A stretch of 64,000 nt of DNA from Celeribacter neptunius (GCF_900113955.1 NZ_FORH01000003.1:248001-312000); one strand, 5' to 3'; counted from the first letter of the stretch, positions 30,515-40,177 are shown. A program made the numbers and translations. Notes: a model not told the origin generated them from the sequence alone.

Positions 30515-30535
30515 CCGGGGCCCTCGTGGCCCCGG
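30515..30535 (+). terminator. Hairpin between cyoD and SURF1 gene
   Basis: CCGGGGCC-CTCGT-GGCCCCGG forms an 8-bp stem followed by TTTG. It is a partial terminator or mRNA 3' stabiliser for cyoABCD; the short T run suggests read-through into the SURF1 gene. Confidence 0.5.
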
Positions 30536-30557
30536 TTTGCCATTCAGGACTTTCCCA

Positions 30558-31286
30558 ATGCGCCTCTCTCCTCGTCTTTTCTCGCTCAAGATGATCATCG
30601 CCACGCTGCTGGCCGCCCTCGGCATCGCCGGGTTCATGAGCCTCGGCTTCTGGCAGGTGAACCGCCTGCACTGGAAACTCGATCTGATCGATCGGGTCGA
30701 TGCCCGCATCCATGCCGATCCGGTCGCCGCGCCCGGCCCGGCGGATTGGGCCGGCATCACGGCGGAGAAGGACGAATACACCCGCGTCACGCTCAAGGGC
30801 GCGTTCCTCGCCGATCAGGATATCCTGATCTATACGCCCTCAGATTTCGGCCCCGGCGACTGGGTGCTCACCCCGTTTCAGCGCGACGACGGCACCATCG
30901 TGATGGTCAATCGCGGCGTCGTGCCCGACAATCTGGCCCGGGCGGGCGCGTACACCCATGTCACCGGCCCGACAGAGATCACCGGTCTCCTGCGCCGCTC
31001 CGAAGACCAAGGCTGGCTGTTCTCGCGCGACAACGATCCCGAGAACGGCAAATGGTATCGCCGCGACATCGGTTCCATCACAGCGGCCAAGGGCTTTGCC
31101 AATGCCGCACCCTATTTTGTCGATCAGGAGTTGACCGATCCCACCGGTTGGCCGCGCGGCGGCAAGACCGTCGTCTCGTTCCGCAACGCCCATCTGAGCT
31201 ATGCGCTGACCTGGTTCGCACTGGCCGGTGTTGTCCTCCTGGGCTACGCGCTCGTGCTGCGGCTGGAATTCAAGCGCGACACTTGA
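30558..31286 (+). CDS. SURF1-family oxidase assembly protein
   Basis: A 242-residue membrane protein of the SURF1/Shy1 family, which helps insert heme A or O into heme-copper oxidases. Transmembrane helices are at about 12-33 (with GFMSLGFWQVNRLHWK just after) and at about 212-230. The conserved loop VMVNRGVVP and the ending HLSYALTWFALAGVVL are visible. ATG 30558 is chosen over an upstream TTG. Its position after cyoD suggests it serves the quinol oxidase, as described for Surf1q of Paracoccus denitrificans. Confidence 0.88.
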   Translation: MRLSPRLFSLKMIIATLLAALGIAGFMSLGFWQVNRLHWKLDLIDRVDARIHADPVAAPGPADWAGITAEKDEYTRVTLKGAFLADQDILIYTPSDFGPGDWVLTPFQRDDGTIVMVNRGVVPDNLARAGAYTHVTGPTEITGLLRRSEDQGWLFSRDNDPENGKWYRRDIGSITAAKGFANAAPYFVDQELTDPTGWPRGGKTVVSFRNAHLSYALTWFALAGVVLLGYALVLRLEFKRDT

Positions 31287-31338
31287 CAGCGGGTCCTGCG
31301 CGCCCTCCCCTAGCTCCGAACGGACAGGAAGGCGCGCC

Positions 31339-32352
31339 ATGACGGATCACTCTGCATCCCGAAATCTCATCACCGATGTCGCGGGGCTCAAGGTCGGCAA
31401 TGCCTCCTCGCCCCGCCTCAAATCCGGCGTCACCGTGGTGACGGCAGACGTGCCCTTCACCGCCTCCGTGCATGTCATGGGCGGCGCGCCCGGCACCCGG
31501 GAAACCGATCTTCTGGCCCCCGACAAACTGGTCGACGGTGTCGACGCGCTGGTGCTCTCGGGTGGATCGGCCTTTGGCCTCGACGCCTGTTCCGGGGTCT
31601 CGGACGGGCTTTTGCAAGCCGGGCGCGGCCATGCTGTCGGCCCGGCTCGCGTTCCCATCGTTCCCGGCGCGATCCTGTTCGATCTGCTCAATGGCGGCGA
31701 GAAGGAGCTCGCCGAGGCCCCCTATCGCGCGCTCGGGCGCGAAGCCTATGACCGGGCCGCCCCGGACTTTGAGATCGGCACCGAGGGCGCCGGCTACGGC
31801 GCCCTGACCGCGACGCTGAAAGGCGGGTTGGGCTCGGCTTCCACGCGCTACAAAGACTACACTGTCGGCGCTCTGGTGGCGGTGAATGCCGTTGGCGCAG
31901 CGACAACACCGGGCACGGCGCATTTCTGGGCTGCCGCTTTCGAGCAGGGCGCGGAATTCGGCGGATTGGGCCCCGATCCCCGCCGGGGCTTTCGGGCGGA
32001 AGAGCTGCCGACCAAGCTCTCTGCGCTCGAAGGACCGGGCGAGGCCACGACCATTGCCATTGTCGCCACCGATGCGGCGCTCACAAAGGCCGAATGCCAC
32101 CGTTTGGCCGTCGCCGCCCATGACGGGCTCGCCCGGGCGCTGGTGCCGGCGCACACGCCCTTTGACGGAGATCTGGTCTTTGCCCTGTCGACCGGCACGA
32201 ATGAGATCACCGGAGATCGCGCCATGCTCCTGGCCGGGCTGGGCGCCAGCGCCGCCGATTGCCTCGCCCGCGCCATCGCCCGCGGTGTATATGCCGCTCG
32301 GGCGGAACCGGGCGACCTGCTGCCATGCTGGTCGGATCTGAGGAAGGCTTAA
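31339..32352 (+). CDS. P1 (S58/DmpA)-family aminopeptidase
   Basis: A 337-residue member of the self-processing P1 peptidase family (DmpA, BapA and relatives), N-terminal nucleophile hydrolases that release N-terminal amino acids or cleave beta-peptides. Family blocks include LITDVAGLKVGN, LVLSGGSAFGLDA and GAGYGALTATLKGGLGSAS. The likely processing site is in GEATTIAIVATD: family members cut just before a Ser or Thr here, so T237 or T238 should become the catalytic N-terminus. ATG 31339 is chosen from homology. It is 52 bp after the SURF1 gene but functionally unrelated. Substrate unknown. Confidence 0.86.
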   Translation: MTDHSASRNLITDVAGLKVGNASSPRLKSGVTVVTADVPFTASVHVMGGAPGTRETDLLAPDKLVDGVDALVLSGGSAFGLDACSGVSDGLLQAGRGHAVGPARVPIVPGAILFDLLNGGEKELAEAPYRALGREAYDRAAPDFEIGTEGAGYGALTATLKGGLGSASTRYKDYTVGALVAVNAVGAATTPGTAHFWAAAFEQGAEFGGLGPDPRRGFRAEELPTKLSALEGPGEATTIAIVATDAALTKAECHRLAVAAHDGLARALVPAHTPFDGDLVFALSTGTNEITGDRAMLLAGLGASAADCLARAIARGVYAARAEPGDLLPCWSDLRKA

Positions 32353-32404
32353 AGAAGAATCCGAATGATCACAGCCGCCGCGTCAGCTCGGCGACAGGCA
32401 TGTC

Positions 32405-34315
32405 TCAGAACAGCCGCTCCAGCGGCCGGACCCGGTTTTGACGATGCCGCCGAACAAGGGTCTTCTGACGTTTGAGCGGGAGGATCTCCCGCGCCGCAGG
32501 ATAGCGATCCGGATCGCCCTCGATCCCCGGGAAAAGCGCTGAGAGTTCCTCCCAGGCCCCCCGGCTCATCATCTTGCACGCCTGTGGCCCCGGCAAAAGC
32601 GTTTCCGACGGCGCGCCTTCGGCAAAGATAATCTCGTGATGATCGCAGAGCAGATGACAATACACGAGTTCCTCAGGGCCTGATGTGACGGAGATCCCCG
32701 GCATGCCGGCAAGCTTGCGCGCCGAGACGAGGACCTCGTCCTGCCCGGTCATGCGCCGGGCGATGCGGGAACTGATCAACATGCGATGCTGAGGAGAGAC
32801 CCGGAGATCGCGCTTGGGCAGACCGGCCCCCAGCGCCCCGGCGCGGATGTGGATCGGCGCCAGTTTCGGGGTCCAGCCGACACGCGCCCGACCGACCCAG
32901 CGCACCGGCTGGGCGCCATGATCGGCGGTGATCACCATATCCCCGGGGCGCAGCGTCTCCACCGGGCGTTCGCCCTCCGGCGTCAGGATGCCGGTGCCCT
33001 CGGTGAAACAGGTCACGCCGGTGTTCTCGGTGGTGAAGAACGCGCTGTTGGCCGAGGCGCCGGAGAAGGTGAGCGAGCCGGTGCCGAACTGCAGATTGTC
33101 GGAATAATCGACATCGCCGACGCCGTCGTTCGACTGGTTCAGAATGCCATCGTCGGCCTGGTCGGCATAGAGCTCCCAGATGTCGTCGTAGAAGCCCGAC
33201 AGATCGATGAAATCATTGTTCGTGCTGTCGCCATCCGCGAGCGTGCCGGTGTTGCCGCTGTTGAAATCGGTGATGATGTCGGAGCCGTCGCCGACATTGT
33301 AGATGAACGTGTCATTGCCGAGCCCGCCGGTCAGCGTGTCATTGCCGGTGCCGCCGACGATGGTGTCGTCGCCCGAGCCCGCGGTGATGTCGTCATTGCC
33401 GGCGCCACCGTCGAGATAGAGCCCGGAATTGTCGGCCGAAGCATCGATCGTGTCGCCGCCGCTGCCGGTGATGATCGCCTCGATATTGTCGAAGGTGACG
33501 GTGTTGGTGCCGTCGCTGACCGTGCCGTCCTCCGGCGCGGTGAAGGTGACGGTGAGCGGCGCCGAGACGGCGGAGAAATCGAGCGTATCCGTGCCGGTGC
33601 CAGTGCCGTCCCAGTCATCGCCATAGACGATGTCATTGCCCCAACCGTCGTCGAAATAGAAGGTGTCGTCGCCCTCGCCGCCGGCGATCTCATCATTGCC
33701 GCCACCACCAGTGATTGAATCATTCCCGGCATCCCCGAAAATGTAATCATCCCCACTGGTGATCTGATCCCCCTCGGCATCGGTATAGCCGACCCCCATC
33801 GTGTCATCGCCAGCCGTGCCGTCGACAATCGTCGCATAATTCGCGGCATAGCGTTCGGCCGCCATATTCGCCGTGTCGTTGACCACACTATCCAGGGTGA
33901 TCGAGGAGACAGGTTGCGCCTCCAGTGCGACCTGATCGGAGTTGTAGCTCAGTTGCGGGACAAGATAGAGATTGCCCGCCGTGTCCTGCATCACCAGAGC
34001 GTTGATCGTCGTGGTCGAACCATCCGTATAGGTCAGGGTCGCGTTGTAAGAAATCAGCGCGTCAAAGGTCTGAAGCGACCCGCCATCGATCCGGAACGTA
34101 TCATTGGCGATCTGGTTGTTGGTGTCGTAGGTGGTGACGTCACCACCCGAGTAGTTGCCCGGGGAAAAGCTATGCACCTGTTGATGCAACGGATCCGTCG
34201 TCGTTCCGAATGTGGAACCGACAATGGTGCCCGCGTTTTCCGCGGTGGAATTGCTTTCGAACGGGTCGAGATCTCCGATCGTGCCGAGATAGAAAACGTC
34301 AAATGTCGTGGACAT
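32405..34315 (-). CDS. Secreted RTX-type calcium-binding protein with C-terminal Hint domain
   Basis: A 636-residue acidic protein. Residues about 1-150 have no domain I recognise. Residues about 165-360 hold several blocks of hemolysin-type nonapeptides (GGxGxDxxx, for example GGAGNDDITAGSGDDTIVGGTGNDTL by region), which bind calcium and mark type I secretion. From C436 a Hint domain begins: CFTEGTGILTPEGERPVETLRPGD, the autoprocessing fold of hedgehog and inteins, with a histidine-containing VSPQHRMLI block. No signal peptide, as usual for type I export. GAGGGGAC precedes the ATG. Such Hint/RTX proteins are frequent in Rhodobacteraceae; their function is mostly unknown. Confidence 0.83.
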   Translation of the reverse strand: MSTTFDVFYLGTIGDLDPFESNSTAENAGTIVGSTFGTTTDPLHQQVHSFSPGNYSGGDVTTYDTNNQIANDTFRIDGGSLQTFDALISYNATLTYTDGSTTTINALVMQDTAGNLYLVPQLSYNSDQVALEAQPVSSITLDSVVNDTANMAAERYAANYATIVDGTAGDDTMGVGYTDAEGDQITSGDDYIFGDAGNDSITGGGGNDEIAGGEGDDTFYFDDGWGNDIVYGDDWDGTGTGTDTLDFSAVSAPLTVTFTAPEDGTVSDGTNTVTFDNIEAIITGSGGDTIDASADNSGLYLDGGAGNDDITAGSGDDTIVGGTGNDTLTGGLGNDTFIYNVGDGSDIITDFNSGNTGTLADGDSTNNDFIDLSGFYDDIWELYADQADDGILNQSNDGVGDVDYSDNLQFGTGSLTFSGASANSAFFTTENTGVTCFTEGTGILTPEGERPVETLRPGDMVITADHGAQPVRWVGRARVGWTPKLAPIHIRAGALGAGLPKRDLRVSPQHRMLISSRIARRMTGQDEVLVSARKLAGMPGISVTSGPEELVYCHLLCDHHEIIFAEGAPSETLLPGPQACKMMSRGAWEELSALFPGIEGDPDRYPAAREILPLKRQKTLVRRHRQNRVRPLERLF

Positions 34316-34652
34316 GTCCCCTCACCACCGTCAGCTCAAGGGAATGGAAGACCCGAAGACCGCGCCGACCGACCGCAATCGTTCATCGTGCTTCGGACAT
34401 TCCATGTCTTCGCCATCTTAGCCAGTTGCTCCAAACCCCGCCCAGCCCAGCCATCGGATCGTCGCTACGGCACCGGGGTTAACGTCTGATAACAGCAACT
34501 GATTGCCATAGGGTGAACGCCCCCTGACCGGGAATGCCATCGATCGGCGCGGATGAGGACGCGGGCACAGGGCAAATCTCCCCCGAACCGGACAGCGAAA
34601 AGGCCGCCGCAGATCTGCGACGGCCTTCGGTTTTCATCCCTCGGATATTGGA
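34316..34652. promoter_or_regulatory. 337-bp region between the nuclease end and the Hint/RTX gene start
   Basis: No gene seen. It contains the promoter of the minus-strand Hint/RTX gene and, at its high-coordinate end, the terminator of the nuclease gene. Confidence 0.55.
34600..34627. terminator. Terminator after the extracellular nuclease gene
   Basis: AAGGCCGCCGCAGA at 34600-34613 pairs with TCTGCGACGGCCTT at 34614-34627 with one mismatch. On the minus strand it is followed by TTTCG, and on the plus strand by CGGTTTTC. It lies 25 bp beyond the nuclease stop. Confidence 0.7.
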
Positions 34653-37600
34653 TCAGGCGACGGCCAGGCTGAAATCCAGCCCGACGATCAGCGGATCGTG
34701 GTCAGAAGAGGCATAAACCCCGTCATTGTAGAAATCCGAATTGGTGAAGCTGTCGTCATAGCCGATCAAATCCGGCTCGTCGGCGTTGATATGCCATTCG
34801 GTGACACCGGTGACATTGTCCGCCAGAGCGCTGTCGGCCAGGCCCTGATCGAGCGTGCCCTGCGCCCCGTCGAAGACATAGGAATAGGCCTCGTCCTGAC
34901 CGATGAATTGATCGATCAGGTCGGTGAGACCGGCATCATCGTCAAGGTACTGGACCGCATCCTCTTCGGCATAGGAGTTCATGTCACCCAAGAGCAGATA
35001 GTTGCTCGTTCCACCGCCGTTGTACGCATTGGCGATCCAGTCGGCGAGTTCCGTAGCGCCGTCGAGACGGACACCGTTCCAGAACCCCTGACCGTCGCCC
35101 TGATCGAAGTTGGCATCGGCATAGAGATCGGCCAGCAGTCCCTCGACCGTGGCGTAATCCGCGTGCCCCGGGTTCGCGGACAACCAGCTCTCCGCCGCAT
35201 CGGCTACATCCTGCAACCCGCTGTCGCCTTTCGATTTGAAATGCGAGGAAACGACGGTGAAGGTCTCGCCGGTGGCATTGTCCTCAAAGGTCGCTGCAAC
35301 CGAAGGACGGTTGCGCTGGTAGTCCTCGAAGGAGTAGCCGACGAGATCGCCCAGCGTGCCGGCGATGGCATAGGTCGCATCGGCCGAAGTCTCGTCATAG
35401 ACGTGATACTCGGAATGCAGGAGCGTCACCGAAGAGCTATCATAGATGATGCCGGTGGTGATCGCATCCGTGCCGATGAAATCGCCGGTGCCGGTCGGAT
35501 CGACATAGGCATAGCTGGCGCCGGTGCCCTCGGCATTCAACAGATCGACCAGCGTGCCGATCGCTTCGGTGCCGTTGTTCTCGATCTCCTGAAGCGCAAC
35601 GACCTCCGCCCCGGTGCCGATGATGCCGTCGACGATTTTCGACGACTGGCGGGCGAATTCTTCGACCGTATCGGCGCCGCGCGGATCAAGATCGCCATTC
35701 GGCCCGGTGCCCGCGCCAGAGACGTCGATCGTGGTGAAGAAGTTCAGCACGTTGTAGGAGGCGACTTGCAGCGTGCCACCGACATCCTCGGGCGTGGCGT
35801 CACGCGCGCCGGAATTGGTGCTCTCGACGAATTCGATCGTGTCGGTCGCGTTCAGGGTCCATTCGTCGAAGGCGAAGCTCAGGACACCTTCGACGGCGCC
35901 ATCGACCTCGGCGCCCAGACGCAGGGTGGTGCCCGCATCGGAGAAATCATCGCCGCTGTCGAGAATGCCATCGCCATCATCGCCGGCGCCGCCCGAATAG
36001 GCCGCGAAACTGTCCGGGTTCTGGGTCGAGGAGCCGTCATCGATCAGCAGGCGGGCATTATCATTGGCCTCGACATGGGCCGCGATCTCGGCGGCTTGCG
36101 TCTGGGCGTCATAGATCTGCGTCGCCTGCGTCTGTGTGCCGGCGGAGACCACGATCTGACCGTAGCGGTCGAGATTGAAATTCTCGATCACGGTCAGCGC
36201 ATCGGTGGTCCCGGTGGTGACCGAAAGACGCATGCCTTCGAGGGCTTCGTAATTCTGGGCGATATCGGGCGAGAGCGTCACTTCGGTCAGCTCCGGCAGG
36301 GTATTGCCAGAAGAGATGACATCGACCGAGCTCACCGAGGTAATCTCGGTCAGGCCGAAATACTCGGTCACCGAGCCGCTCACCTCGACCAGATCGCCCA
36401 AGGTGACGGCATAGCCCCCGCCGGTGTAGACGAAGATGCCTTCGGAGGTCAGCGCATTGCCATCGCTGTCGGCATCTTCCTCCTGCAGATAGAAGCCGTC
36501 AGAGGTGATCAGCGTGACAATGGCGGAGACCATCAGGCTCTCGCCCACGAAGGAGGAGCTCGCGCCCTCGCCCTGAATGGTGGAGATCAGCGTCGGTTCA
36601 AGCGGCTCTTCCACATCTCCCGCCGCATCCGGATCGGAGGTCACGAGCACATTGTCGATGAACAATGCTTCGGAAGAGGAATTGCTGTCGAATTCCACCA
36701 CGAGCTGGGCGGTGTCAATCTCGGCGTCGATCGTCGCGGACAGGGTGGTCCAGGCGCCTTCGACCCCGAGATCGTCGATGTCCATGCCGGTGCTGTCCAG
36801 AAGCGAGATCCGCCCCTGATCGGTCTCGACATAGATATTGACCAGATCGTCGGCTTCCCAACCGGTGGATTGCAAGAAGGCATCGAGAGACACGGTCACC
36901 TCGCCCACGGCAGAGAGATCGAGCTCGTCGAAGCTCATCACCAGCATGCCATCGGCATCCGAGAGCTCGTAGCCCTGCGTGCCGTCGGTGAAGCTGCCGA
37001 CCGTGCCGGTGTAGCTCTGCACCCCGACATAATCGCCGTCCGAAATGCCGACGTCCCCACGGGTGTTCACCCAAGAGAGATCATAACCCAGCTGACCGGC
37101 GGAGGCCTCGGTGCTGTCCACCGTGGCCAGACCGTCGACATTCACCAGATCGACCGTCTCGCCCAGCGCGACCAGAGACCCGTCCGCCGCGTCGAAATCG
37201 TACCGCCCCCCGGTCGCCTCGGTTTCGAAGCTCTGACCGATGGAATAGATCTCCTGAATGGCGACATTGTCGATATAGAGGTTTTCCGAGCTGGAATTGC
37301 TGTCGAGTTCGACGATCAGCGTGGCCTCGGTGACATCGGCCCCGAGCGTCACGCTCAGATCCTGCCAGGCGCCTTCGATGCCCAGATCGTCGATGTCCTC
37401 GCCCGTCGTATCCAGAAGCGTGACTACGCCCTGATCGGTTTCGACATAGATCTTGATCAGATCATCGGCTTCCCAACCGGTTTCCGCGACGAAAGCGTTG
37501 AGCGAGACTTTGACCACGGTGTTGTCGGCCCGCGCCGAGAGATCCACCGTGTCGAAGCTCAGACGCATCAAACCATCGGCGTCCTGCATCTCATAGCCTT

Positions 37601-38969
37601 GGGTGCCATCGGTGAACTGATCCACCTCGCCGGTGTAACCAGTGACACCAACATAATCGCCGTCGGAGAGGCCGGTATCGCCCCGGGTATTGACCCAGCT
37701 CGCGTCAAAGCCCAACAGGCCGGCGGAAGCTTCCGTGCTGTCGACGGTCGCCGCGCCATTGCTCAGATCAACCTCGGTCCCGATCGGCAGAACCGAGCCA
37801 TCGGTGTCGGTGGCATAATATTTGCCACCCGAGCTTTCGGTCTCGAAGCTCTGGGTCAGACCGATCGGGTCCCAGAGATCGGTGACGGAGACGGTGAGCG
37901 CAGCGCTGTCGCTCGCCCCGAACTCATCGGTGACGATCACCTCGAGCTCATAGAGATTGTCGCCATCGGCATCGGCGGGCGCTTCGAAATCCGGAGCGGT
38001 GTTGAAGGAGATCTCGCCGGTTTCAGCATCGATGGAAAACAGCGCCGCATCGGCTCCGGCGAGGCTGTAGCTCAGCACCGCGCCGGTGTCGACATCGCTG
38101 GCGCTGACGCCAGCATCGATGACAGTGGTGTTTTCGTCGCTGGAAATCGCGGCGTCGCTCAGGCTCAGAACCGGCGCATCATTGGTGCCGGTCACGGTGA
38201 CAGTGACCGTGGCCACATCAGAGCCACCAAAGCCGTCATCGACCGTGTAGGTAAAACTATCGGTGACCACCTCGCCCTCGGCCAGCGCATCGAAGGCCGC
38301 GCCCGGCAGATAGGTGATCTCGCCATTCTCGAAGCTGACCGTCGCGCCCAGCGCCGAGGTGGCATCCACGGCCGAAATCGCAATCTCGTCACCGTCGAAC
38401 TCCAGATCATTCTCGAGCAGCGCCTCTTCCGAGATCACGGTCTCGACGTTCTCAATCGCCTCGACCGCATCGTCACCGGCCAGAACCGCATTGTTCCGCC
38501 CATCGAGATAGAGCGTGTAATCGTCAGCCTCGAAATGCAGCGCCTCGATGCTTTTGAGCTGGTCGACGCCGGTGACATTGCCGTCATCGTCATAAGTGGT
38601 GACCAGCGCGGTAGAGGCTTTCAGCCCCTGATGACCACGACCATGATGATGCCCGTGACCACGAGATGCGCCAAAGAGCGCCAGATCGATGTCGCGGATC
38701 GAACCATCGTAGATCACCGTGTCAAAGCCATGGCCACCATCGATCCGGTCATTCCCGAGAGAGGCGATGATCGTGTCGTCGCCGCGCTGCCCGAAAATGA
38801 AATCACGGCCATCCGTGCCGCTCAGCGCATCATCCCGCTGCGAGCCGAAAACAAAGGTTGGACGGGCATGACCCCAGGCCCAACCGTGAGAATGGCCGTT
38901 CGCGAAAAACAGCTGCGAGAATTTGTGATGGTACATACCAGCCCCCCAGGGAATCAATTGATCGAACAC
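34653..38969 (-). CDS. Large multidomain extracellular nuclease (ExeM/NucH type)
   Basis: A 1438-residue secreted protein. Order: RTX-like calcium repeats (about 40-85, FGSQRDDALSGTDGRDFIFG region); a His-rich patch HGHHHGRGHQ; VCBS/cadherin-like repeats (about 190-365); two tandem copies of a module of about 203 residues (370-574 and 576-777); an OB-like region (about 790-900) common in ExeM nucleases; and a C-terminal endonuclease/exonuclease/phosphatase domain (about 1090-1435). The last has VASYNVLNFF, the metal glutamate in VVALQEIEN, LLLGDMNSY and the terminal SSDHDPLIVGL. No classic signal peptide is evident, so type I export is likely. The frame starts at GTG 38969 (AGGA upstream); ATG 38936 is an alternative. 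Probably degrades extracellular DNA for phosphate or biofilm turnover. Confidence 0.87.
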   Translation of the reverse strand: MFDQLIPWGAGMYHHKFSQLFFANGHSHGWAWGHARPTFVFGSQRDDALSGTDGRDFIFGQRGDDTIIASLGNDRIDGGHGFDTVIYDGSIRDIDLALFGASRGHGHHHGRGHQGLKASTALVTTYDDDGNVTGVDQLKSIEALHFEADDYTLYLDGRNNAVLAGDDAVEAIENVETVISEEALLENDLEFDGDEIAISAVDATSALGATVSFENGEITYLPGAAFDALAEGEVVTDSFTYTVDDGFGGSDVATVTVTVTGTNDAPVLSLSDAAISSDENTTVIDAGVSASDVDTGAVLSYSLAGADAALFSIDAETGEISFNTAPDFEAPADADGDNLYELEVIVTDEFGASDSAALTVSVTDLWDPIGLTQSFETESSGGKYYATDTDGSVLPIGTEVDLSNGAATVDSTEASAGLLGFDASWVNTRGDTGLSDGDYVGVTGYTGEVDQFTDGTQGYEMQDADGLMRLSFDTVDLSARADNTVVKVSLNAFVAETGWEADDLIKIYVETDQGVVTLLDTTGEDIDDLGIEGAWQDLSVTLGADVTEATLIVELDSNSSSENLYIDNVAIQEIYSIGQSFETEATGGRYDFDAADGSLVALGETVDLVNVDGLATVDSTEASAGQLGYDLSWVNTRGDVGISDGDYVGVQSYTGTVGSFTDGTQGYELSDADGMLVMSFDELDLSAVGEVTVSLDAFLQSTGWEADDLVNIYVETDQGRISLLDSTGMDIDDLGVEGAWTTLSATIDAEIDTAQLVVEFDSNSSSEALFIDNVLVTSDPDAAGDVEEPLEPTLISTIQGEGASSSFVGESLMVSAIVTLITSDGFYLQEEDADSDGNALTSEGIFVYTGGGYAVTLGDLVEVSGSVTEYFGLTEITSVSSVDVISSGNTLPELTEVTLSPDIAQNYEALEGMRLSVTTGTTDALTVIENFNLDRYGQIVVSAGTQTQATQIYDAQTQAAEIAAHVEANDNARLLIDDGSSTQNPDSFAAYSGGAGDDGDGILDSGDDFSDAGTTLRLGAEVDGAVEGVLSFAFDEWTLNATDTIEFVESTNSGARDATPEDVGGTLQVASYNVLNFFTTIDVSGAGTGPNGDLDPRGADTVEEFARQSSKIVDGIIGTGAEVVALQEIENNGTEAIGTLVDLLNAEGTGASYAYVDPTGTGDFIGTDAITTGIIYDSSSVTLLHSEYHVYDETSADATYAIAGTLGDLVGYSFEDYQRNRPSVAATFEDNATGETFTVVSSHFKSKGDSGLQDVADAAESWLSANPGHADYATVEGLLADLYADANFDQGDGQGFWNGVRLDGATELADWIANAYNGGGTSNYLLLGDMNSYAEEDAVQYLDDDAGLTDLIDQFIGQDEAYSYVFDGAQGTLDQGLADSALADNVTGVTEWHINADEPDLIGYDDSFTNSDFYNDGVYASSDHDPLIVGLDFSLAVA
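36639..37862 (-). repeat. Tandem protein-module duplication inside the nuclease gene
   Basis: Two adjacent modules at 37248-37862 and 36639-37244 encode copies of about 203 residues. Shared blocks include QSFETE, ATVDSTEASAG, SWVNTRGD, TDGTQGYE, TGWEADDL, IYVETDQG and DSNSSSE. Many positions have diverged, so the duplication is old. The fold looks like a beta-rich carbohydrate- or surface-binding module; I cannot name it. Confidence 0.85.
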
Positions 38970-39209
38970 ATGGCTCTCATCCTAGGGTGACAGGGATATG
39001 AAGCGGCAATCCCAAAGGTAAATTGACATTACGTCACCCAAGCCTGTGACTATTTTTTAATCATTGGTCAAAATTATCGGCGACCTCGCACACCAACCGA
39101 TCCACGCCCCAAAGGCTGTGGAACATAGAGGCCAGCTCCCGGCCCACAAGGTAACAGAGATCACCGCCGCAGTCAGGCTGTCCCCGCTCGACACGGTCTG
39201 ACGCCTCTC

Positions 39210-40124
39210 TCACGAAAGCCAGATGTCCTCGTAGTTGTTGGCCTTGAAGTGATCCGACAGGAATTCGATGAACAGCCGCGTTTTGGCGGGCATGTGCCGA
39301 CGGGCCGGAAAGGCGATATTGATGGTAAGCTGCGGCAGGTCCCAATCATCGAGCACGCGGACCAGACGCCCGGCCTCCAGGTCTTGCTGCACGATATAAG
39401 ACGGTTGGGCGATGATGCCCATGCCGTCACGCGCCGCCGCCATCAAAAGCTGTCCCTCGTTGCTGGTCAGCGTCGGGGTGACATTGATCGTGGTGCGGGA
39501 ATTGCCCTTTTGCATGTGCAGTCTCAAAGGGTCGTCGGCGAGCATGTAGATCATCATGCGGTGACGTTCGAGGTCCTCAGGATGGCGCGGCATCCCCATT
39601 TCGCCGATGTAATCCGGCGAGGCGACAAGGCGGCGCCGGGTCTTGGCCAGCTTGCGCATGGTGATCGAGCTGTCTTCTTCGACGCGCCGGGTGCGAATGG
39701 CCAGATCGACGCCGGTCTCGATGATGTCGTGATAGCGGTTCGAGGCCGCGATATCGACATGGATGCGCGGGTATTTGCGGGTGAATTCCGGGATCAGTGG
39801 CATCAGGTGCAGCATCGAAAACGAGGTCGAAGCCGTCAGTTTCAATGTGCCCGAAGGCGAATGCGAAACACTGCCGACCAGGGCCTCGGCATCCTGGAGC
39901 TCCGACAGGATGGATTTGCCATAGGAACAAAACAGCTCGCCCTCCTCGGTAAAGGAAATCCGCCGCGTGGTGCGATTGACCAGGCGCACGCCAAGACGCT
40001 CTTCGAGAGAGGCAAGGTGGCGACTTGTGGCCGAGACGGATTGTCCCAGAATCTCGGCGGCCTTGCTGATGCTGCCCTGCTCGACGATCTGCACGAGCAC
40101 TTCTATTTCCGTAAACCGATCCAT
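39210..40124 (-). CDS. LysR-family transcriptional regulator
   Basis: A 304-residue LysR-type regulator. The N-terminal winged helix-turn-helix (about 1-65: GSISKAAEILGQSVSATSRH region, then LGVRLVNRTTRRISFT) is followed by a two-lobe effector domain. GGGGAGG precedes ATG 40124. It is divergent from the Dabb gene across 214 bp. The effector domain resembles those of regulators of aromatic or small-acid catabolism only in general terms. Adjacent catabolic genes and a T-N11-A dyad repeated at three cluster promoters make it the likely regulator of the 39-50 kb cluster. Confidence 0.9.
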   Translation of the reverse strand: MDRFTEIEVLVQIVEQGSISKAAEILGQSVSATSRHLASLEERLGVRLVNRTTRRISFTEEGELFCSYGKSILSELQDAEALVGSVSHSPSGTLKLTASTSFSMLHLMPLIPEFTRKYPRIHVDIAASNRYHDIIETGVDLAIRTRRVEEDSSITMRKLAKTRRRLVASPDYIGEMGMPRHPEDLERHRMMIYMLADDPLRLHMQKGNSRTTINVTPTLTSNEGQLLMAAARDGMGIIAQPSYIVQQDLEAGRLVRVLDDWDLPQLTINIAFPARRHMPAKTRLFIEFLSDHFKANNYEDIWLS

Positions 40125-40177
40125 GGACCTCCCCTTCCATGTTTGCCTCCACGTTTGATGTTAGCGATCACGACAGA

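Noticed and set aside
33300-33760. Possible DNA repeat or CRISPR-like array
   Set aside because: The periodicity comes from Gly/Asp-rich RTX nonapeptide codons inside the Hint/RTX gene; there are no constant repeats with unique spacers.
34698-38990. A plus-strand open frame of 1430 codons opposite the nuclease gene
   Set aside because: It mirrors the strongly biased codons of the real gene, has low-complexity Arg/Ile/Asp-rich sequence and no recognisable domain. Long antisense frames are common in GC-rich genomes.
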